Positions 38,304 to 48,503 are shown, numbered from the stretch's first letter. The stretch is 64,000 bases of DNA from Psychrobacter pygoscelis (GCF_004335015.1 NZ_RQRU01000002.1:682001-746000), one strand, 5' to 3'. The notes: generated by a model not told the origin, from the sequence alone. Numbers and translations are program-made.

Positions 38304-39512
38304 ATGCGATCTATTATTGCTCTTTACCAAAAAGTCGGTTTGGTGTCCTTGATTATCATCGGACTGATTATTGGTATATTAATTGGCTGGCTTGCCCCCA
38401 GTTTGGGTATTGCCATCGGTATTCTTGGTACTTTGTTTGTCGGTGCGCTAAAAGCGGTAGCGCCGGTTTTAGTATTTGTTCTGGTTATGGCCGCTATCAG
38501 CCAACATCGTCAAGGCAGTGAGGTGTATGTTAGACCAGTACTTATCATGTATATCTTCGGTACATTTTTGGCCGCGCTAACTGCTGTTACCGCAAGCTTC
38601 TTGTTCCCCACTGAGCTCACCTTGGTCAATAGTACTGTCGAGCAAATCCCACCAGCCAACCTTAAAGAAGTACTGACCACTTTACTTATGAATCTGGTAG
38701 CCAACCCAGTGAACGCGATTGCTAATGCCAACTATATGGGTATCTTAGCCTGGGCTTTAGTCATTGGCTTCGCCTTACGTCACGCTAGTGAAGGCACGCG
38801 CCTCATCGTTAGCGACTTTGCTGAAGCTATCTCAAAAGTCGTCAAATGGGTGATTGCTTTTGCTCCTCTTGGTATCTTAGGCTTGGTCGCTAATACTGTG
38901 GCTGAGACTGGCTTTGAGGCTCTATTTGGCTATGCACGCATTTTAGCGGTGCTGGTCGGCTGTATGCTCTTTATCGCTTTAGTGGTCAACCCTATTATCG
39001 TGGCGGTAAAAACGGGGAAGAATCCCTATCCATTGGTTTTCACCTGCCTTCGTGAGTCAGGTATCACTGCCTTCTTTACCCGCAGTTCGGCGGCTAATAT
39101 TCCGGTCAATATGAACCTTGCTAGTAGGCTTGGTCTACATGAAGACACCTACTCCGTCACCTTACCACTAGGTGCTACCATCAATATGGCAGGTGCAGCG
39201 ATTACTATCAATGTCCTAACCTTAGCCGCGGCGCATACGCTCGGAATCGAGGTCTCCTTTGCTTCGGCACTGCTACTTAGTATTGTAGCGACAGTCAGTG
39301 CTTGCGGTGCATCAGGGGTCGCTGGTGGCTCACTGTTACTAATCCCACTAGCTTGTAGCTTGTTTAGCATCCCGAACGATCTTGCCATGCAAGTGGTGGC
39401 CATTGGCTTTATCATTGGCGTCGTTCAAGACTCTGCAGAGACCGCGCTCAACTCTTCTACTGACGTGCTATTTACGGCAGCGGCCGATCCGAAGTTTTCG
39501 CGCCAGTCTTAA
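38304..39512 (+). CDS. sstT: Serine/threonine:sodium symporter SstT
   Basis: A member of the dicarboxylate/amino acid:cation symporter family. The start [21 protein letters not shown], the SQHRQG turn and the substrate-site segments ([25 protein letters not shown]) match SstT. Around eight membrane segments plus re-entrant hairpins are evident, and the 402 residues have the normal length. An AGG motif lies 10 bases before the ATG. It is monocistronic: a strong terminator follows. Confidence 0.95.
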   Translation: MRSIIALYQKVGLVSLIIIGLIIGILIGWLAPSLGIAIGILGTLFVGALKAVAPVLVFVLVMAAISQHRQGSEVYVRPVLIMYIFGTFLAALTAVTASFLFPTELTLVNSTVEQIPPANLKEVLTTLLMNLVANPVNAIANANYMGILAWALVIGFALRHASEGTRLIVSDFAEAISKVVKWVIAFAPLGILGLVANTVAETGFEALFGYARILAVLVGCMLFIALVVNPIIVAVKTGKNPYPLVFTCLRESGITAFFTRSSAANIPVNMNLASRLGLHEDTYSVTLPLGATINMAGAAITINVLTLAAAHTLGIEVSFASALLLSIVATVSACGASGVAGGSLLLIPLACSLFSIPNDLAMQVVAIGFIIGVVQDSAETALNSSTDVLFTAAADPKFSRQS

Positions 39513-39563
39513 GCCAATAAAGCAGTAGTAAGATAACGCTCTAAATATCTATTGTATTGAATA

Positions 39564-39602
39564 ATAAAAGGCCTCACTCTTCAATTAGAGTGAGGCCTTT
39601 TT
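39564..39602. terminator. Bidirectional terminator between sstT and cbpM
   Basis: A perfect 14-bp stem (AAAGGCCTCACTCT and its complement) with a 6-base loop, A-run on the left and T-run on the right. It lies between convergent sstT and cbpM. Confidence 0.92.
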
Positions 39603-39646
39603 CAATTATTACCTTCGATACTTATACCGACTACTTATGCCCATGC

Positions 39647-39991
39647 TTATTCAATATCTATCTCTATCACATAGCTACTCGACTGCGATGCCCACTGGCG
39701 TTTGAACTGACGTAGCTGCTCAAGCTCTTCTAGCAGCTCTAATATTAGGCCAATCGCTGGGACACTGGCATCAAAGTCACGACTTAATCGTGATGCTCGG
39801 CGGGCTAACGTCAATTGAAGTCCGCTAAACTTTTGCGCCGGACCAGATTGCAGCTGCGACTCATGTTCTACATCAGGGGTAATGATGTTCTCTTCGATAA
39901 GGGCAATGACCCAGCTGCGGTCTTGACCACAAGCGGTCACCAGCTCATCCAAGCTCATGATGACGTCATTTAATTCAGTGGATTGTTCCAT
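39647..39991 (-). CDS. cbpM: Chaperone modulator CbpM
   Basis: A MerR-like small protein that binds the J-domain of CbpA and inhibits its co-chaperone and DNA-binding activities. The 114 residues have MSLDELVTACGQDRSWVIALIEENII near the N-terminus and the ARRASRLSRDFDASVPAIGL block, as in the family. An AAAGGAC ribosome binding site precedes the ATG. It directly follows cbpA by 54 bases, the usual pairing. Confidence 0.9.
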   Translation of the reverse strand: MEQSTELNDVIMSLDELVTACGQDRSWVIALIEENIITPDVEHESQLQSGPAQKFSGLQLTLARRASRLSRDFDASVPAIGLILELLEELEQLRQFKRQWASQSSSYVIEIDIE

Positions 39992-40045
39992 AGTTATTGT
40001 CCTTTATCTCATATGTTTGGTAGTTCGATATCCTAGAGACCATGA

Positions 40046-41071
40046 TTATCGAGTAATTTCAGCCTCAGCGAAGGCAGATTGTAAGGCCTCGTAGGCTGCG
40101 CGCTGCTCTTTGGTCTGAATCTTAGGATTAATGAGATTGATGGTTAAATACAAGTCCCCAGGCTGCTTCGCAGGAATACCTTTGCCTTTAAGGCGCAGAT
40201 TGCTGCCTGATTTGATGCCTTGAGGGATGGTCACGCCATGCGTTCCTGCTGGCGTTGTTATGTTAATTTTGCTACCTAAAGCGGCTTCCCAAGGGGTAAT
40301 ATTAATACTCTGATAGACATCAGCGCCATCCAAACGAATATTATCATCGTGGCGAATTTTTACCTTTAAGAATAAATCGCCGTTTTCTCCTTGCCCCATA
40401 CTGGCGGCCCCTTGTTTGGGTAGGCGAATCTGCTTACCTTCCACGATACCTTTAGGAATACTAATCTTTAGTGTTTTCTCTTTTTGGACTACCTGACCGT
40501 TGGCCTGACGCATAGGCACATTTAGCTTAATACTATATTCATCGCCACTGTATACCGAAGCCAAATCGACCACAATTTCTGCATGTTGGTCTTGACCTTT
40601 GGCGTCTTGAAAGCTACCGAAGTCGCCGCCAAACTGCTCAAAACCTGTACGTCCTGTAGTCCCAGCACTTTTTGAGCGGCCTCGAGCGCCACGACCAAAG
40701 GCTGAAAAGATGTCATCAAAGCGGAACGTACCTTCACCAAATGCAGCACCTTCACCAAACTGATCTTTGATATCCTCCCAAGCAAAGCCGCCACCTTGCG
40801 ACTGACTGCGACCGCCAGTAAAACCGCCAAAGCCATTAGAGCCAGCATTGGCAAAGGGATTGGATTGCATCGCATCATATTCTGCGCGTTTATCCTTATC
40901 TCTTAGCGTCTCATAAGCATTGTTTAGCTCGGCGATTTTTTCGTCCGCATTCGGAAGGTCGCTGACATCAGGATGATATTTCCGGACCAGCTTACGGTAT
41001 TTCTTCTTAATTTCTGCTTCTGTGGCGTCTTTTTTGACACCCAAGATATCGTAATAATTCTTTTCTGCCAT
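40046..41071 (-). CDS. cbpA: Curved DNA-binding protein CbpA (DnaJ-like co-chaperone)
   Basis: A J-domain protein that works with DnaK and, in Escherichia coli, binds curved DNA. The J-domain (residues 4-70) has the HPD motif in RKYHPDVSD. A Gly/Phe-rich linker covers about 72-160, longer than usual, and two beta-barrel substrate domains end the protein. The DnaJ zinc-finger is absent, which separates it from dnaJ at 54728. An AAAGG ribosome binding site precedes the ATG. It is cotranscribed with cbpM. Confidence 0.94.
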   Translation of the reverse strand: MAEKNYYDILGVKKDATEAEIKKKYRKLVRKYHPDVSDLPNADEKIAELNNAYETLRDKDKRAEYDAMQSNPFANAGSNGFGGFTGGRSQSQGGGFAWEDIKDQFGEGAAFGEGTFRFDDIFSAFGRGARGRSKSAGTTGRTGFEQFGGDFGSFQDAKGQDQHAEIVVDLASVYSGDEYSIKLNVPMRQANGQVVQKEKTLKISIPKGIVEGKQIRLPKQGAASMGQGENGDLFLKVKIRHDDNIRLDGADVYQSINITPWEAALGSKINITTPAGTHGVTIPQGIKSGSNLRLKGKGIPAKQPGDLYLTINLINPKIQTKEQRAAYEALQSAFAEAEITR

Positions 41072-41270
41072 AACCTTTTCCCTAATTTATTTATAACTCT
41101 AATCTTTAGCATATTTGGTATAGACGTTTAAGATTATAATAAGGACGCTTGAAATTATTTCAAAATCTCTTGTCCGCTCTGCTCTATCTCTAGGGGACTC
41201 TATCAATCCTCTATGCTATTCATTCTCTATACTATCAGTCCGGTGTTGCTATTACGCTCAGTCACAAAAC
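41072..41270. other. cbpA upstream region
   Basis: No gene. It should contain the cbpA promoter. It runs directly into the MITE-like element at 41271. Confidence 0.4.
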
Positions 41271-41409
41271 TATAGTCAATCCTATTTAAAACTACTACGT
41301 AAAACAGTAGTTGGAATAACTTTACTGGCTAGACGTCATAAGATGACTGAGGCGGGCGTAAATTTATCCCAACGACTTTGTGGCAAATCTAAAATGGATT
41401 GACGATATA
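41271..41409. mobile_element. MITE-like repeat, copy 1
   Basis: A 139-bp element with imperfect inverted ends: left TATAGTCAATCCTATTTA and right AAAATGGATTGACGATATA. It aligns along its whole length with 58509-58645, sharing for example GGCTAGACGTCAT and CGACTTTGTG blocks. There is no reading frame. Repetition plus inverted ends indicates a non-autonomous transposable element. Confidence 0.8.
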
Positions 41410-41482
41410 CCTATCTTAGGTGCTCTATACGCACTTGCCTTAGTATTCTAAAGGCTTACTATTAATAGGTAGATTGCTACTA

Positions 41483-41523
41483 TAAAAAAAGCCGTAACTA
41501 TGAGCCAAGCACTAATAACGGCT
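41483..41523 (-). terminator. Terminator after yheS
   Basis: On the minus strand AGCCGT/ACGGCT form a stem around a 22-base loop, followed by seven Ts. It starts about 25 bases after the yheS stop codon. Confidence 0.7.
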
Positions 41524-41548
41524 ATCAATAGTAGGCTGCCGACCTCAG

Positions 41549-43573
41549 TTAGATGCTACTTAGCGCCTGCTCTGCTTCTTCAAGCTCAGTCATCGCCTCA
41601 AGAAGTGCTTCTTCATGCTGTGCCTGCTGCTGCTCAAGCTCAGCCTGTTTATCAAGCAAGGCCAATAGCTCAGCTTTACGCTTATCTTCATACAAGCCGG
41701 TGTCTGCAAGCTGACCTTCAAGATCGCTAAGCGCGCCTCCGACTTCCTCTAAAGCGGCCTCGGCTTTTTCGATACGCTTACGAATAGGTGCGGTCAGTTT
41801 TCTCTGCTGAGCCGCCAGCTTACGCAGTTCCTCTTTACTTAGGCTCGGCGTACTCTGTGCTAAAGCAGACTTGGGCGACTGAGCACTGCTCTTAGCAGAA
41901 GCTATGGCGGGCGCAGCAACGACTGGTTTAGATACCGGCTGTGGCTCACTGGGCGTTTGCTTTAGCGCTTGTGACTGACTCTGTTTGCGTTTTTCACTCA
42001 GCCATTTACCATAGTCACTGACGTCACCATCAAACTCCTCAACAATACCATCATGTACCAGATACAGCTCATCGCAGACATTAGCGATTAGCTCTCTATC
42101 ATGCGAGACCAAGACCACCGCGCCTGCAAAGCCTTGTAGCGCTAAAGTCAGTGCTTGGCGCATTTGTAAGTCCAGATGGTTGGTTGGCTCATCGAGCACC
42201 AATACATTCGGGCGCTGCCAGACGATTAACGCTAGCGTTAAGCGTGCGCGCTCTCCACCTGAAAACAGCTCACTTGGTGTATCAATACGCTCACCGCGAA
42301 AGTCAAAACTCCCTAAAAAAGAGCGCAGATCCGCATCAGAGGTCTTGCCTGCCAGACGTCTGAGCATCATTAGAGGCGTGGCAGAGGCATCTAAACTATC
42401 CATTTGATGCTGATTGAAATAACCAAGCTTGAGAGTATCAGAGACCCTATAGCTACCAGAGAGTAGAGGCAACTCTCCGACCAAAGCCTTGATAAGCGTT
42501 GACTTACCTGCACCGTTCATGCCCAAGAGACCAAGCCGTGTATCTGGGGTTACTTGCACTGAGACACGATGCAATAGCGGCGTCTCACTGTAGCCAATAT
42601 CAGCCGTACCTATCTCTATAAGTGGTGAGCTCATGTGGGTAGGCTCGTAAAACTTAAAGGAAAAAGGGTTGTCAGCCATAATAGGGGACAGCTCAGTCAT
42701 TCGCTCTAACTGACGAATCCGGCTTTGCGCCTGCTTGGCTTTGCTGGCTTTAGCACGGAATCGGCGAATGAAGTCTTCTAGGTGAGCTCGGGTATCTTGT
42801 TGTTTTTCAAAAGCTTGTTGCTGCTGTGCTAAGCGCTCACTGCGTGTTCGCACAAACTGACTGTAGTTACCAGAATATAAGGTGATCTTTTGCTGCTCAA
42901 TGTGCAAAATATTATCAACCGTGGCATCCAAGAAAGCCTGATCATGAGAGATGACCAAGACCAAGCCCTCAAATTGCACGATCCAACTCTCAAGCCATAG
43001 TATTGCATCCAAATCTAGATGGTTGGTAGGCTCATCGAGCAATAATAGCTCAGCGCGGCTCATCAGCGTCTTGGCCAGATTAAGGCGCATACGCCAGCCC
43101 CCTGAAAACTCTGCTACCGAGCGCTCATGCTGCTCAGTAGTAAAACCAAGCCCTGCCATGATTTGTGCGGCCTTGGTGGGGATGCGGTAGCCATCGATTT
43201 CATCAAATCGTTGATATAAAGGCGCAATCTCATCATCACTCAATTGATCGGTATTCATGATCTTATCATTGAGACGATACCACTCTTGATCACCACTCAA
43301 TACATAATCGATGGCCGATTGACTACTGGCTTCAACTTCTTGTGCCATATGTGCCACCTGCCAGCGATCAGGGATACTAATGTGACCAGCATCGACACTT
43401 AAATCATTAGCCGCAGGTCGCATCTGATTTAGCAGGACGGCAAATAGGGTAGATTTTCCTGTGCCGTTATTTCCGGTAAGACCAATTTTCTGGCCAGGGT
43501 GCATCTGAAAGCTCGCTTGCTCGAATAGCACGCGGCCATCACGGCGTACACTGACCTCTTTAAACTCAATCAT
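41549..43573 (-). CDS. yheS: ABC-F family ATPase (YheS-type)
   Basis: A soluble twin-ATPase of the ABC-F group, thought to act on the ribosome. Two nucleotide-binding domains show Walker A GNNGTGKST and GMNGAGKST, signature motifs FSGGWRMRL and FSGGERARL, and Walker B LLLDEPTNHLDL and LVLDEPTNHLDL. A charged linker follows the first domain. The C-terminal 150 residues are Ala/Ser/Gln-rich and end in a coiled coil. Start set at the ATG at 43573 (MIEFKEVSVRRDG), with AAGGA upstream; a further 17 codons upstream are open but not family-like. 674 residues. Confidence 0.92.
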   Translation of the reverse strand: MIEFKEVSVRRDGRVLFEQASFQMHPGQKIGLTGNNGTGKSTLFAVLLNQMRPAANDLSVDAGHISIPDRWQVAHMAQEVEASSQSAIDYVLSGDQEWYRLNDKIMNTDQLSDDEIAPLYQRFDEIDGYRIPTKAAQIMAGLGFTTEQHERSVAEFSGGWRMRLNLAKTLMSRAELLLLDEPTNHLDLDAILWLESWIVQFEGLVLVISHDQAFLDATVDNILHIEQQKITLYSGNYSQFVRTRSERLAQQQQAFEKQQDTRAHLEDFIRRFRAKASKAKQAQSRIRQLERMTELSPIMADNPFSFKFYEPTHMSSPLIEIGTADIGYSETPLLHRVSVQVTPDTRLGLLGMNGAGKSTLIKALVGELPLLSGSYRVSDTLKLGYFNQHQMDSLDASATPLMMLRRLAGKTSDADLRSFLGSFDFRGERIDTPSELFSGGERARLTLALIVWQRPNVLVLDEPTNHLDLQMRQALTLALQGFAGAVVLVSHDRELIANVCDELYLVHDGIVEEFDGDVSDYGKWLSEKRKQSQSQALKQTPSEPQPVSKPVVAAPAIASAKSSAQSPKSALAQSTPSLSKEELRKLAAQQRKLTAPIRKRIEKAEAALEEVGGALSDLEGQLADTGLYEDKRKAELLALLDKQAELEQQQAQHEEALLEAMTELEEAEQALSSI

Positions 43574-43792
43574 GGGTGTCCTTGACAAATTTTTGAAAAG
43601 CCCAATTATGATATACTTATCCACACCTTTGATACTACCCCGGCACTCTATTTAGACAAGTAAATTTGTTGTTGAATGTAGATAATTGACGCCAAGTTAC
43701 CCATAAACGAAGTGTTATTAAACCGAGGTCTTAGGAAAAATCTTTTATAATCAAAGTGGTACAGTCGAATTAATGTGTATAGTGAGGCAAAT

Positions 43793-44125
43793 ATGATCCC
43801 AACCATGACCTTAACCGATAGTGCTGCTAATAAAGTGCGGCGTCTACGCGAAGAAGAGGGTGACGATAGTTTAATGCTGCGAGTCTATGTGACTGGCGGT
43901 GGCTGCTCTGGGTTTTCTTATGGGTTTAATTTCGCTAATGATATGGGCGAAGATGATGCCAATTTCAAAAATGGCGATGTCACCTTAGTGGTGGACTCCT
44001 TAAGCTATCAGTATCTACAAGGCTCCACAATAGACTATACCGAAGGCTTAGAAGGCGCGCGTTTTGTCGTACAAAACCCAAATGCAACGACCACTTGTGG
44101 TTGTGGCTCTTCTTTCTCTATTTAA
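43793..44125 (+). CDS. erpA: Iron-sulfur cluster insertion protein ErpA
   Basis: An A-type carrier that delivers Fe-S clusters to apoproteins such as those of isoprenoid synthesis. The three cluster Cys are in GGGCSGF near residue 40 and [11 protein letters not shown] at the C-terminus. The segments [12 protein letters not shown] and [17 protein letters not shown] match ErpA better than IscA. The ATG at 43793 with a GAGG site is chosen over a GTG at 43775. The length of 110 residues is normal. It is divergent from yheS. Confidence 0.93.
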   Translation: MIPTMTLTDSAANKVRRLREEEGDDSLMLRVYVTGGGCSGFSYGFNFANDMGEDDANFKNGDVTLVVDSLSYQYLQGSTIDYTEGLEGARFVVQNPNATTTCGCGSSFSI

Positions 44126-44671
44126 TTAGTAATATCAATTATTAAGTTTAACTTAATTTATTAAACTATCTTGTGATAAAAGTGTTATTGATTGTTGGCA
44201 AGCCGTCCTTATGCTTGTAGAATACACCTTAGCTAAATTCTGCATTAATCCATTATTATCTCAAGTATTACCTTGAAAGATTAACTGTCATGGTTTTAAT
44301 TTCTAAATTCAGTTTACACTTGTACTCTGAATTTACATTAAATTACCAATAATATCCTAAACATAGCAGCTAATCATTCAGATATTTTAAAATCGAGTTA
44401 ATTGTGGTTAAATACTATCTGCAGGGTAAGTAATACACTGCGCTTTAGAAAGTTTTATTTATATAATACGTTTTAGTATGTTTGTAGCTTTAATAAATAA
44501 TAAAATCTACGACGACCATAAAGCTATTTACATACATTATTATTTTCTACAAAGTTTTAAAAGTTATTTTTATGAGAAATTATTAATAGTAATTTCTACT
44601 TCAGGATTAGATTTAAAAAAATCTAACCTTTTATTTTAGTATTAGTTAACATTTTTATTAAGGATTTAAGT
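44126..44671. other. A+T-rich region upstream of the roadblock protein gene
   Basis: About 550 bases, strongly A+T-rich, with no supported gene. At about 44604-44637 it holds a hairpin (TAGATTT/AAATCTA with flanking GG and CC) followed by a T-rich stretch. This structure resembles an intrinsic terminator placed just before the next start codon. Confidence 0.45.
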
Positions 44672-45028
44672 ATGGCTAAGTTATCACTAGACGCATTAAA
44701 TGAAATTGATGGTTTTATTGCTGCTGCTTTGGTCGATAGTGAGTCAGGTCTAGCGCTTGCCACTCTAGGTACCGGTATCGACCTTGAGCTTGCTTCTGCT
44801 GGTAATACCGAAGTTATCCGTGCTAAGCGCAAAGTTGCTGACGCTTTGGGTCTTAACGAAAGCATTGAAGATATCTTGATCACATTGGGCAAGCAGTATC
44901 ACTTACTACGTCCCCTAGTTCGTAACGAAAACCTATTTTTGTACCTTGTACTTGATCGTCAAAAGTCAAACCTTGCTATGGCGCGTCACAACCTAAAAAG
45001 CTTTGAAACTGAACTAGACTTCTCTTAG
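44672..45028 (+). CDS. Stand-alone roadblock/LC7 domain protein
   Basis: The 118 residues form one roadblock/LC7-like fold, recognised by the [15 protein letters not shown] strand-turn-strand and the helix-strand order that follows ([35 protein letters not shown]). Such proteins often pair with small Ras-like GTPases (MglA/MglB type). No GTPase gene is nearby, so a partner cannot be named. An AAGGA ribosome binding site lies nine bases before the ATG. A terminator follows, so the gene is monocistronic. The family call is by fold pattern, and the role is unknown. Confidence 0.75.
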   Translation: MAKLSLDALNEIDGFIAAALVDSESGLALATLGTGIDLELASAGNTEVIRAKRKVADALGLNESIEDILITLGKQYHLLRPLVRNENLFLYLVLDRQKSNLAMARHNLKSFETELDFS

Positions 45029-45148
45029 TTCTTAGCTTGTAATTTATAGGTAAGCGATATGGTACTGATTAGACTACCCTCATTAGGTTACTACTAATTA
45101 GGCTACTGCTGATCACTAAGCCAATTACCATATAAGCCTAGAATTACT

Positions 45149-45178
45149 ATACCCACCGTTTGGTGGGTATTTTTTTGC
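45149..45178 (+). terminator. Terminator after the roadblock protein gene
   Basis: Stem TACCCACC/GGTGGGTA with a GTTT loop is followed by seven Ts. Confidence 0.9.
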
Positions 45179-45585
45179 GCTTAATAAAGCTAATTTACCT
45201 TATCAAACACCCTCTACTAACAAGATAATATTAACTTACAAGTTAATAAAATTAAAATAGTATCTTAATTTATTATTAGCTTACTGCTTGTTGCTGAGCT
45301 AATTTAAGGAACTTTTGAATATACATAATTTGTAATCGCTCATAGTTTTTACTTTATGATTGGGCTAAACTGACTCGATAATTTTGGACAGGTTAGTGCA
45401 GCTGCGTTAAATTAGTGAGCAAGCTGCTAAATAGGAATAAAGCTTATTGACAATCGGTAAGTTGAGAGCTATCTCATCTACATGGAAATAAGTAGTTGCT
45501 AAATTTTTCATCGGCCACAGCGCATGTTACCTGACCAGATTTTGAACAATTGATGATATTTAATAAACAAGAGTAATGGCGTCCC
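45179..45585. other. gshA upstream region
   Basis: About 400 bases without a gene. No riboswitch or regulator motif was recognised. It should contain the gshA promoter. Confidence 0.4.
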
Positions 45586-47169
45586 ATGAGTAATATTAAT
45601 GAGTTCCAAGCTCCAAATTGGTTAAGCCCTCATCATTTGACAGGAATGCAGCGAGGTATCGAAAAAGAAGGCCTACGTATGCAGCCTAACGGCTTTCTGG
45701 CGAGCTCTCCCCATCCTGCCAAACTCGGCTCTAAGCTTACCCACCCATTTATTACTACGGATTACTCAGAGAGCCTCCTTGAGCTAATCACCGACCCTAA
45801 AGCGACGCCTAAAGAGACTCTGGCTATGCTAAGACAGCTGCATATTTTAGTCTATCAAGCGCTAGAGAATGATGAGCTGATGTGGCCATTATCGATGCCT
45901 TGTATGCTGGCCTCAAATGATGAAGACATTCCTCTTGCCGACTATGGAAGCTCAAATATCGGCAAGCTTAAGACCCTGTATCGTAGTGGTCTTGGCGTTC
46001 GCTATGGCAGACGAATGCAGACCATCGCAGGACTGCATTACAATTTATCCTTTGGCGATGATTTGTTTTCTGCTTGGCAGTCGCAGATTAAAGACTCAGA
46101 TGGCGCAGATTCAGCAGCGAACTCAGCGACTCTTGAGGCGTTTAAGAACGCCAAATACCTAGGGCTAATTCGTAACTTCAAACGTATGACAGGGCTGGTA
46201 CTCTATCTATTGGGAGCAAGCCCTAGCGTCTGCCCTTGTTTTTTGACGGGCCGTGAGCACGATTTAGTCCTACTTAATGATAAGACTTATTATAAGCCTG
46301 AAGCCACCTGTCTGCGTATGGGCAAACTTGGCTATACCAATAGTGTGCAAGAACATCTCGATATCCGCTACAACACATTGCCCGAGTATATTAAGGGTCT
46401 GCGTGCTGCGATCCAAACGCCGCATGAGCAGTTTGCTAAGCTTGGTGTCGATGATGAAGACGGCAATCCTATCCAAATTAACAACCATATCTTACAGATT
46501 GAAAATGAATACTACAGCCCTATCCGCCCCAAGCAAATTGCTGAGAGCGGCGAGTCACCAACCGAAGCACTAGAGCGGCGCGGTATCGCCTATGTAGAGT
46601 TCCGCGCTATTGATTTAGACCCTTATAGCGATGTGGGTATTCGCTTGTCCAGCGCTTGCTTTTTGGAGATATTGGCGCTGTATTGTCTGCTATCAGAGTC
46701 CCCTGAGCTGATGCCGGAGGAGGAGGAGCTACTGTCTAATAATGTAGAGCGCGTCGTCAATCGTGGCCGCGACCCTAATCTTAATATCTTAACCAGCAGC
46801 GGCGAGACTCCTTTTAACCAGTGGATGCAAAGCCATCTGGATAAAATGCTGCCTTTAGCCACATTACTCGACGCGCACCACGGGGGTAATGACTATCGAA
46901 CGGCGTTGGCACTGATGCAAGGCAAAGCTCGTAATCCAAACCTAACGCTATCCGCGCAGGTAGAGTCAGACTCTAAGCAGCTTGGCAGTACTTGGCAGCT
47001 TGGCTTTACTCTGGCCCGCCAGCACCGGGCACTATTATTGCAACAAACCCTAAGTCCAAACACACAAGCAAAATATGAGGTGTTGGCTGAGAAGTCCATC
47101 ATGCAACAAGCAGAGCTTGAAGCCGCTGACAGCGAAGACTTTAAGCAATTTTTACAGCAGTATCGCTAA
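45586..47169 (+). CDS. gshA: Glutamate-cysteine ligase
   Basis: The ATP-dependent first step of glutathione synthesis. The protein is of the gammaproteobacterial GshA class (527 residues, normal length), with GIEKEGLRM near residue 25 and TDYSESLLELIT near 60. It also contains LHYNLSFG near 155 and the YVEFRAIDLDPYSDVGI block near 335. It is followed by dsbB after 150 bases. Glutathione synthetase (gshB) is not in the window. Confidence 0.95.
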   Translation: MSNINEFQAPNWLSPHHLTGMQRGIEKEGLRMQPNGFLASSPHPAKLGSKLTHPFITTDYSESLLELITDPKATPKETLAMLRQLHILVYQALENDELMWPLSMPCMLASNDEDIPLADYGSSNIGKLKTLYRSGLGVRYGRRMQTIAGLHYNLSFGDDLFSAWQSQIKDSDGADSAANSATLEAFKNAKYLGLIRNFKRMTGLVLYLLGASPSVCPCFLTGREHDLVLLNDKTYYKPEATCLRMGKLGYTNSVQEHLDIRYNTLPEYIKGLRAAIQTPHEQFAKLGVDDEDGNPIQINNHILQIENEYYSPIRPKQIAESGESPTEALERRGIAYVEFRAIDLDPYSDVGIRLSSACFLEILALYCLLSESPELMPEEEELLSNNVERVVNRGRDPNLNILTSSGETPFNQWMQSHLDKMLPLATLLDAHHGGNDYRTALALMQGKARNPNLTLSAQVESDSKQLGSTWQLGFTLARQHRALLLQQTLSPNTQAKYEVLAEKSIMQQAELEAADSEDFKQFLQQYR

Positions 47170-47317
47170 TCGAAGAACTGCTAATCGAAGTGCTGCTAAT
47201 CAGTAATACTCATATCTGCTATCAAAGTATGATAAGTACTTCAATTTGAGAGACAATATAAGACTATAAGACGTCATAACTAGTGCGATCCAACAGAGGT
47301 TATCAAAGGCAAACTTC

Positions 47318-47824
47318 ATGCGAAATCTTATGACTTATCGTGGTTTAAATTTATTTTTGGTGGTTATGGCGGTTGTAGCGATGGCTTTTGCTCTGCTATT
47401 TTTGCAGCGCTATATGGGCTTTGCTCCTTGTCCGTTGTGCGTATTTCAGCGTATAGGCTTAATGGTAATGGGCGTGTTTGCGCTATTGGCAGTGCTTATT
47501 AACCCCAAGCGTGGTGCCATACGCTTACTGCTTTGGCTAGGCAGCTTACTCGGTATATTATGGTCTACCTTTGTAGCGGCGCGTCATGTGTGGATTCAGC
47601 ATCTGCCACCAGATCAGGTGCCGTCTTGTGGTCCTGGTTTGGACTACTGGCTTGAGGCGCTACCTATGCAAGAGGTCGTACATCAAGTGTTATCAGGCTC
47701 TGGCGAATGTGCAGTAGTGGCATGGCGATTTTTGGGGTTGAGTATCCCTGAGCAAGCACTGATTGTTTTTGTCTTCTTAACACTGGTCCATGGTGTTATT
47801 TTGCTAAGAATATTAAGAAAATAG
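47318..47824 (+). CDS. dsbB: Disulfide bond formation protein DsbB
   Basis: An inner-membrane quinone reductase that reoxidises DsbA. Four membrane helices are visible. The first periplasmic loop carries the CPLC pair (PCPLCVFQRIG near residue 40). The second loop has Cys in VPSCGPGL and GSGECAVV. Length of 168 residues is typical. An AAAGG ribosome binding site precedes the ATG. The lipoprotein gene follows 40 bases downstream on the same strand. Confidence 0.94.
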   Translation: MRNLMTYRGLNLFLVVMAVVAMAFALLFLQRYMGFAPCPLCVFQRIGLMVMGVFALLAVLINPKRGAIRLLLWLGSLLGILWSTFVAARHVWIQHLPPDQVPSCGPGLDYWLEALPMQEVVHQVLSGSGECAVVAWRFLGLSIPEQALIVFVFLTLVHGVILLRILRK

Positions 47825-47864
47825 GTCAATCAATGATGACAATCAGGTTATAGAGGACCTTGTG

Positions 47865-48503
47865 ATGCACTTATCTAATCTAGCTGCTAAACCTTCTTTA
47901 ACCCTGTCTACAGTTAGTCAATGCGTTGGCGCATCACTACTGATCTTGATATTAAGTGCTTGCACTCAATCAGAGCAAGAGGAGCCATCTTCACTGACTA
48001 CTGATAGTAACTTGCCAACACAGCGTCAAAGTGCCGACTCGGCGCCTAGTGGCTCAATACTCAAAGCCAGTCAATCTGATACCAGCACTGTCAGTGAAGA
48101 TGACCTATCTGGTAGCGCAATATTACAACCGCACTCCCCGATGATTGCTGACGCTACTAGTACTAATGAGCTTGGTGCTACCTTAATCGGGGACTACTCA
48201 GGCGTGCTACCGTGTCAAAAAGGCAAGGAATGTGAGACGATTGTAGAGCTTAATCTATTCGCTGATGGTGTAGCGTATAAGACCAGTCATCAAGAGCTGC
48301 CGCTACATTCAACAGAGCCCATCACCCATTCCGGCCCCTACCAACAAGCTGACAACATCATCACTATCGAATTTAATAACGCCAATACTGAGCGCTATTT
48401 GATTCATGATAACCAGCTGATATTGTTGCACAGTGATATCACTAATCCTGCAGAGCAACTATCGGCATTCGCCAATCGACCTTATATTCTATCGCGTCAT
48501 TAG
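47865..48503 (+). CDS. NlpE-like lipoprotein
   Basis: The N-terminus has a signal segment (GASLLILILSAC) with lipobox LSAC near residue 34, giving a lipoprotein of the cell envelope. A long Ser/Thr-rich linker follows. The C-terminal part (GDYSGVLPCQKGKECETIVELNL and following) resembles the N-terminal barrel of NlpE, whose copper- or surface-sensing CxxC here appears as CQKGKEC with wider spacing. The GTG one codon upstream is possible, but the ATG at 47865 with GAGG upstream is chosen. Function is not proven. A copper or envelope-stress role is inference. Confidence 0.7.
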   Translation: MHLSNLAAKPSLTLSTVSQCVGASLLILILSACTQSEQEEPSSLTTDSNLPTQRQSADSAPSGSILKASQSDTSTVSEDDLSGSAILQPHSPMIADATSTNELGATLIGDYSGVLPCQKGKECETIVELNLFADGVAYKTSHQELPLHSTEPITHSGPYQQADNIITIEFNNANTERYLIHDNQLILLHSDITNPAEQLSAFANRPYILSRH

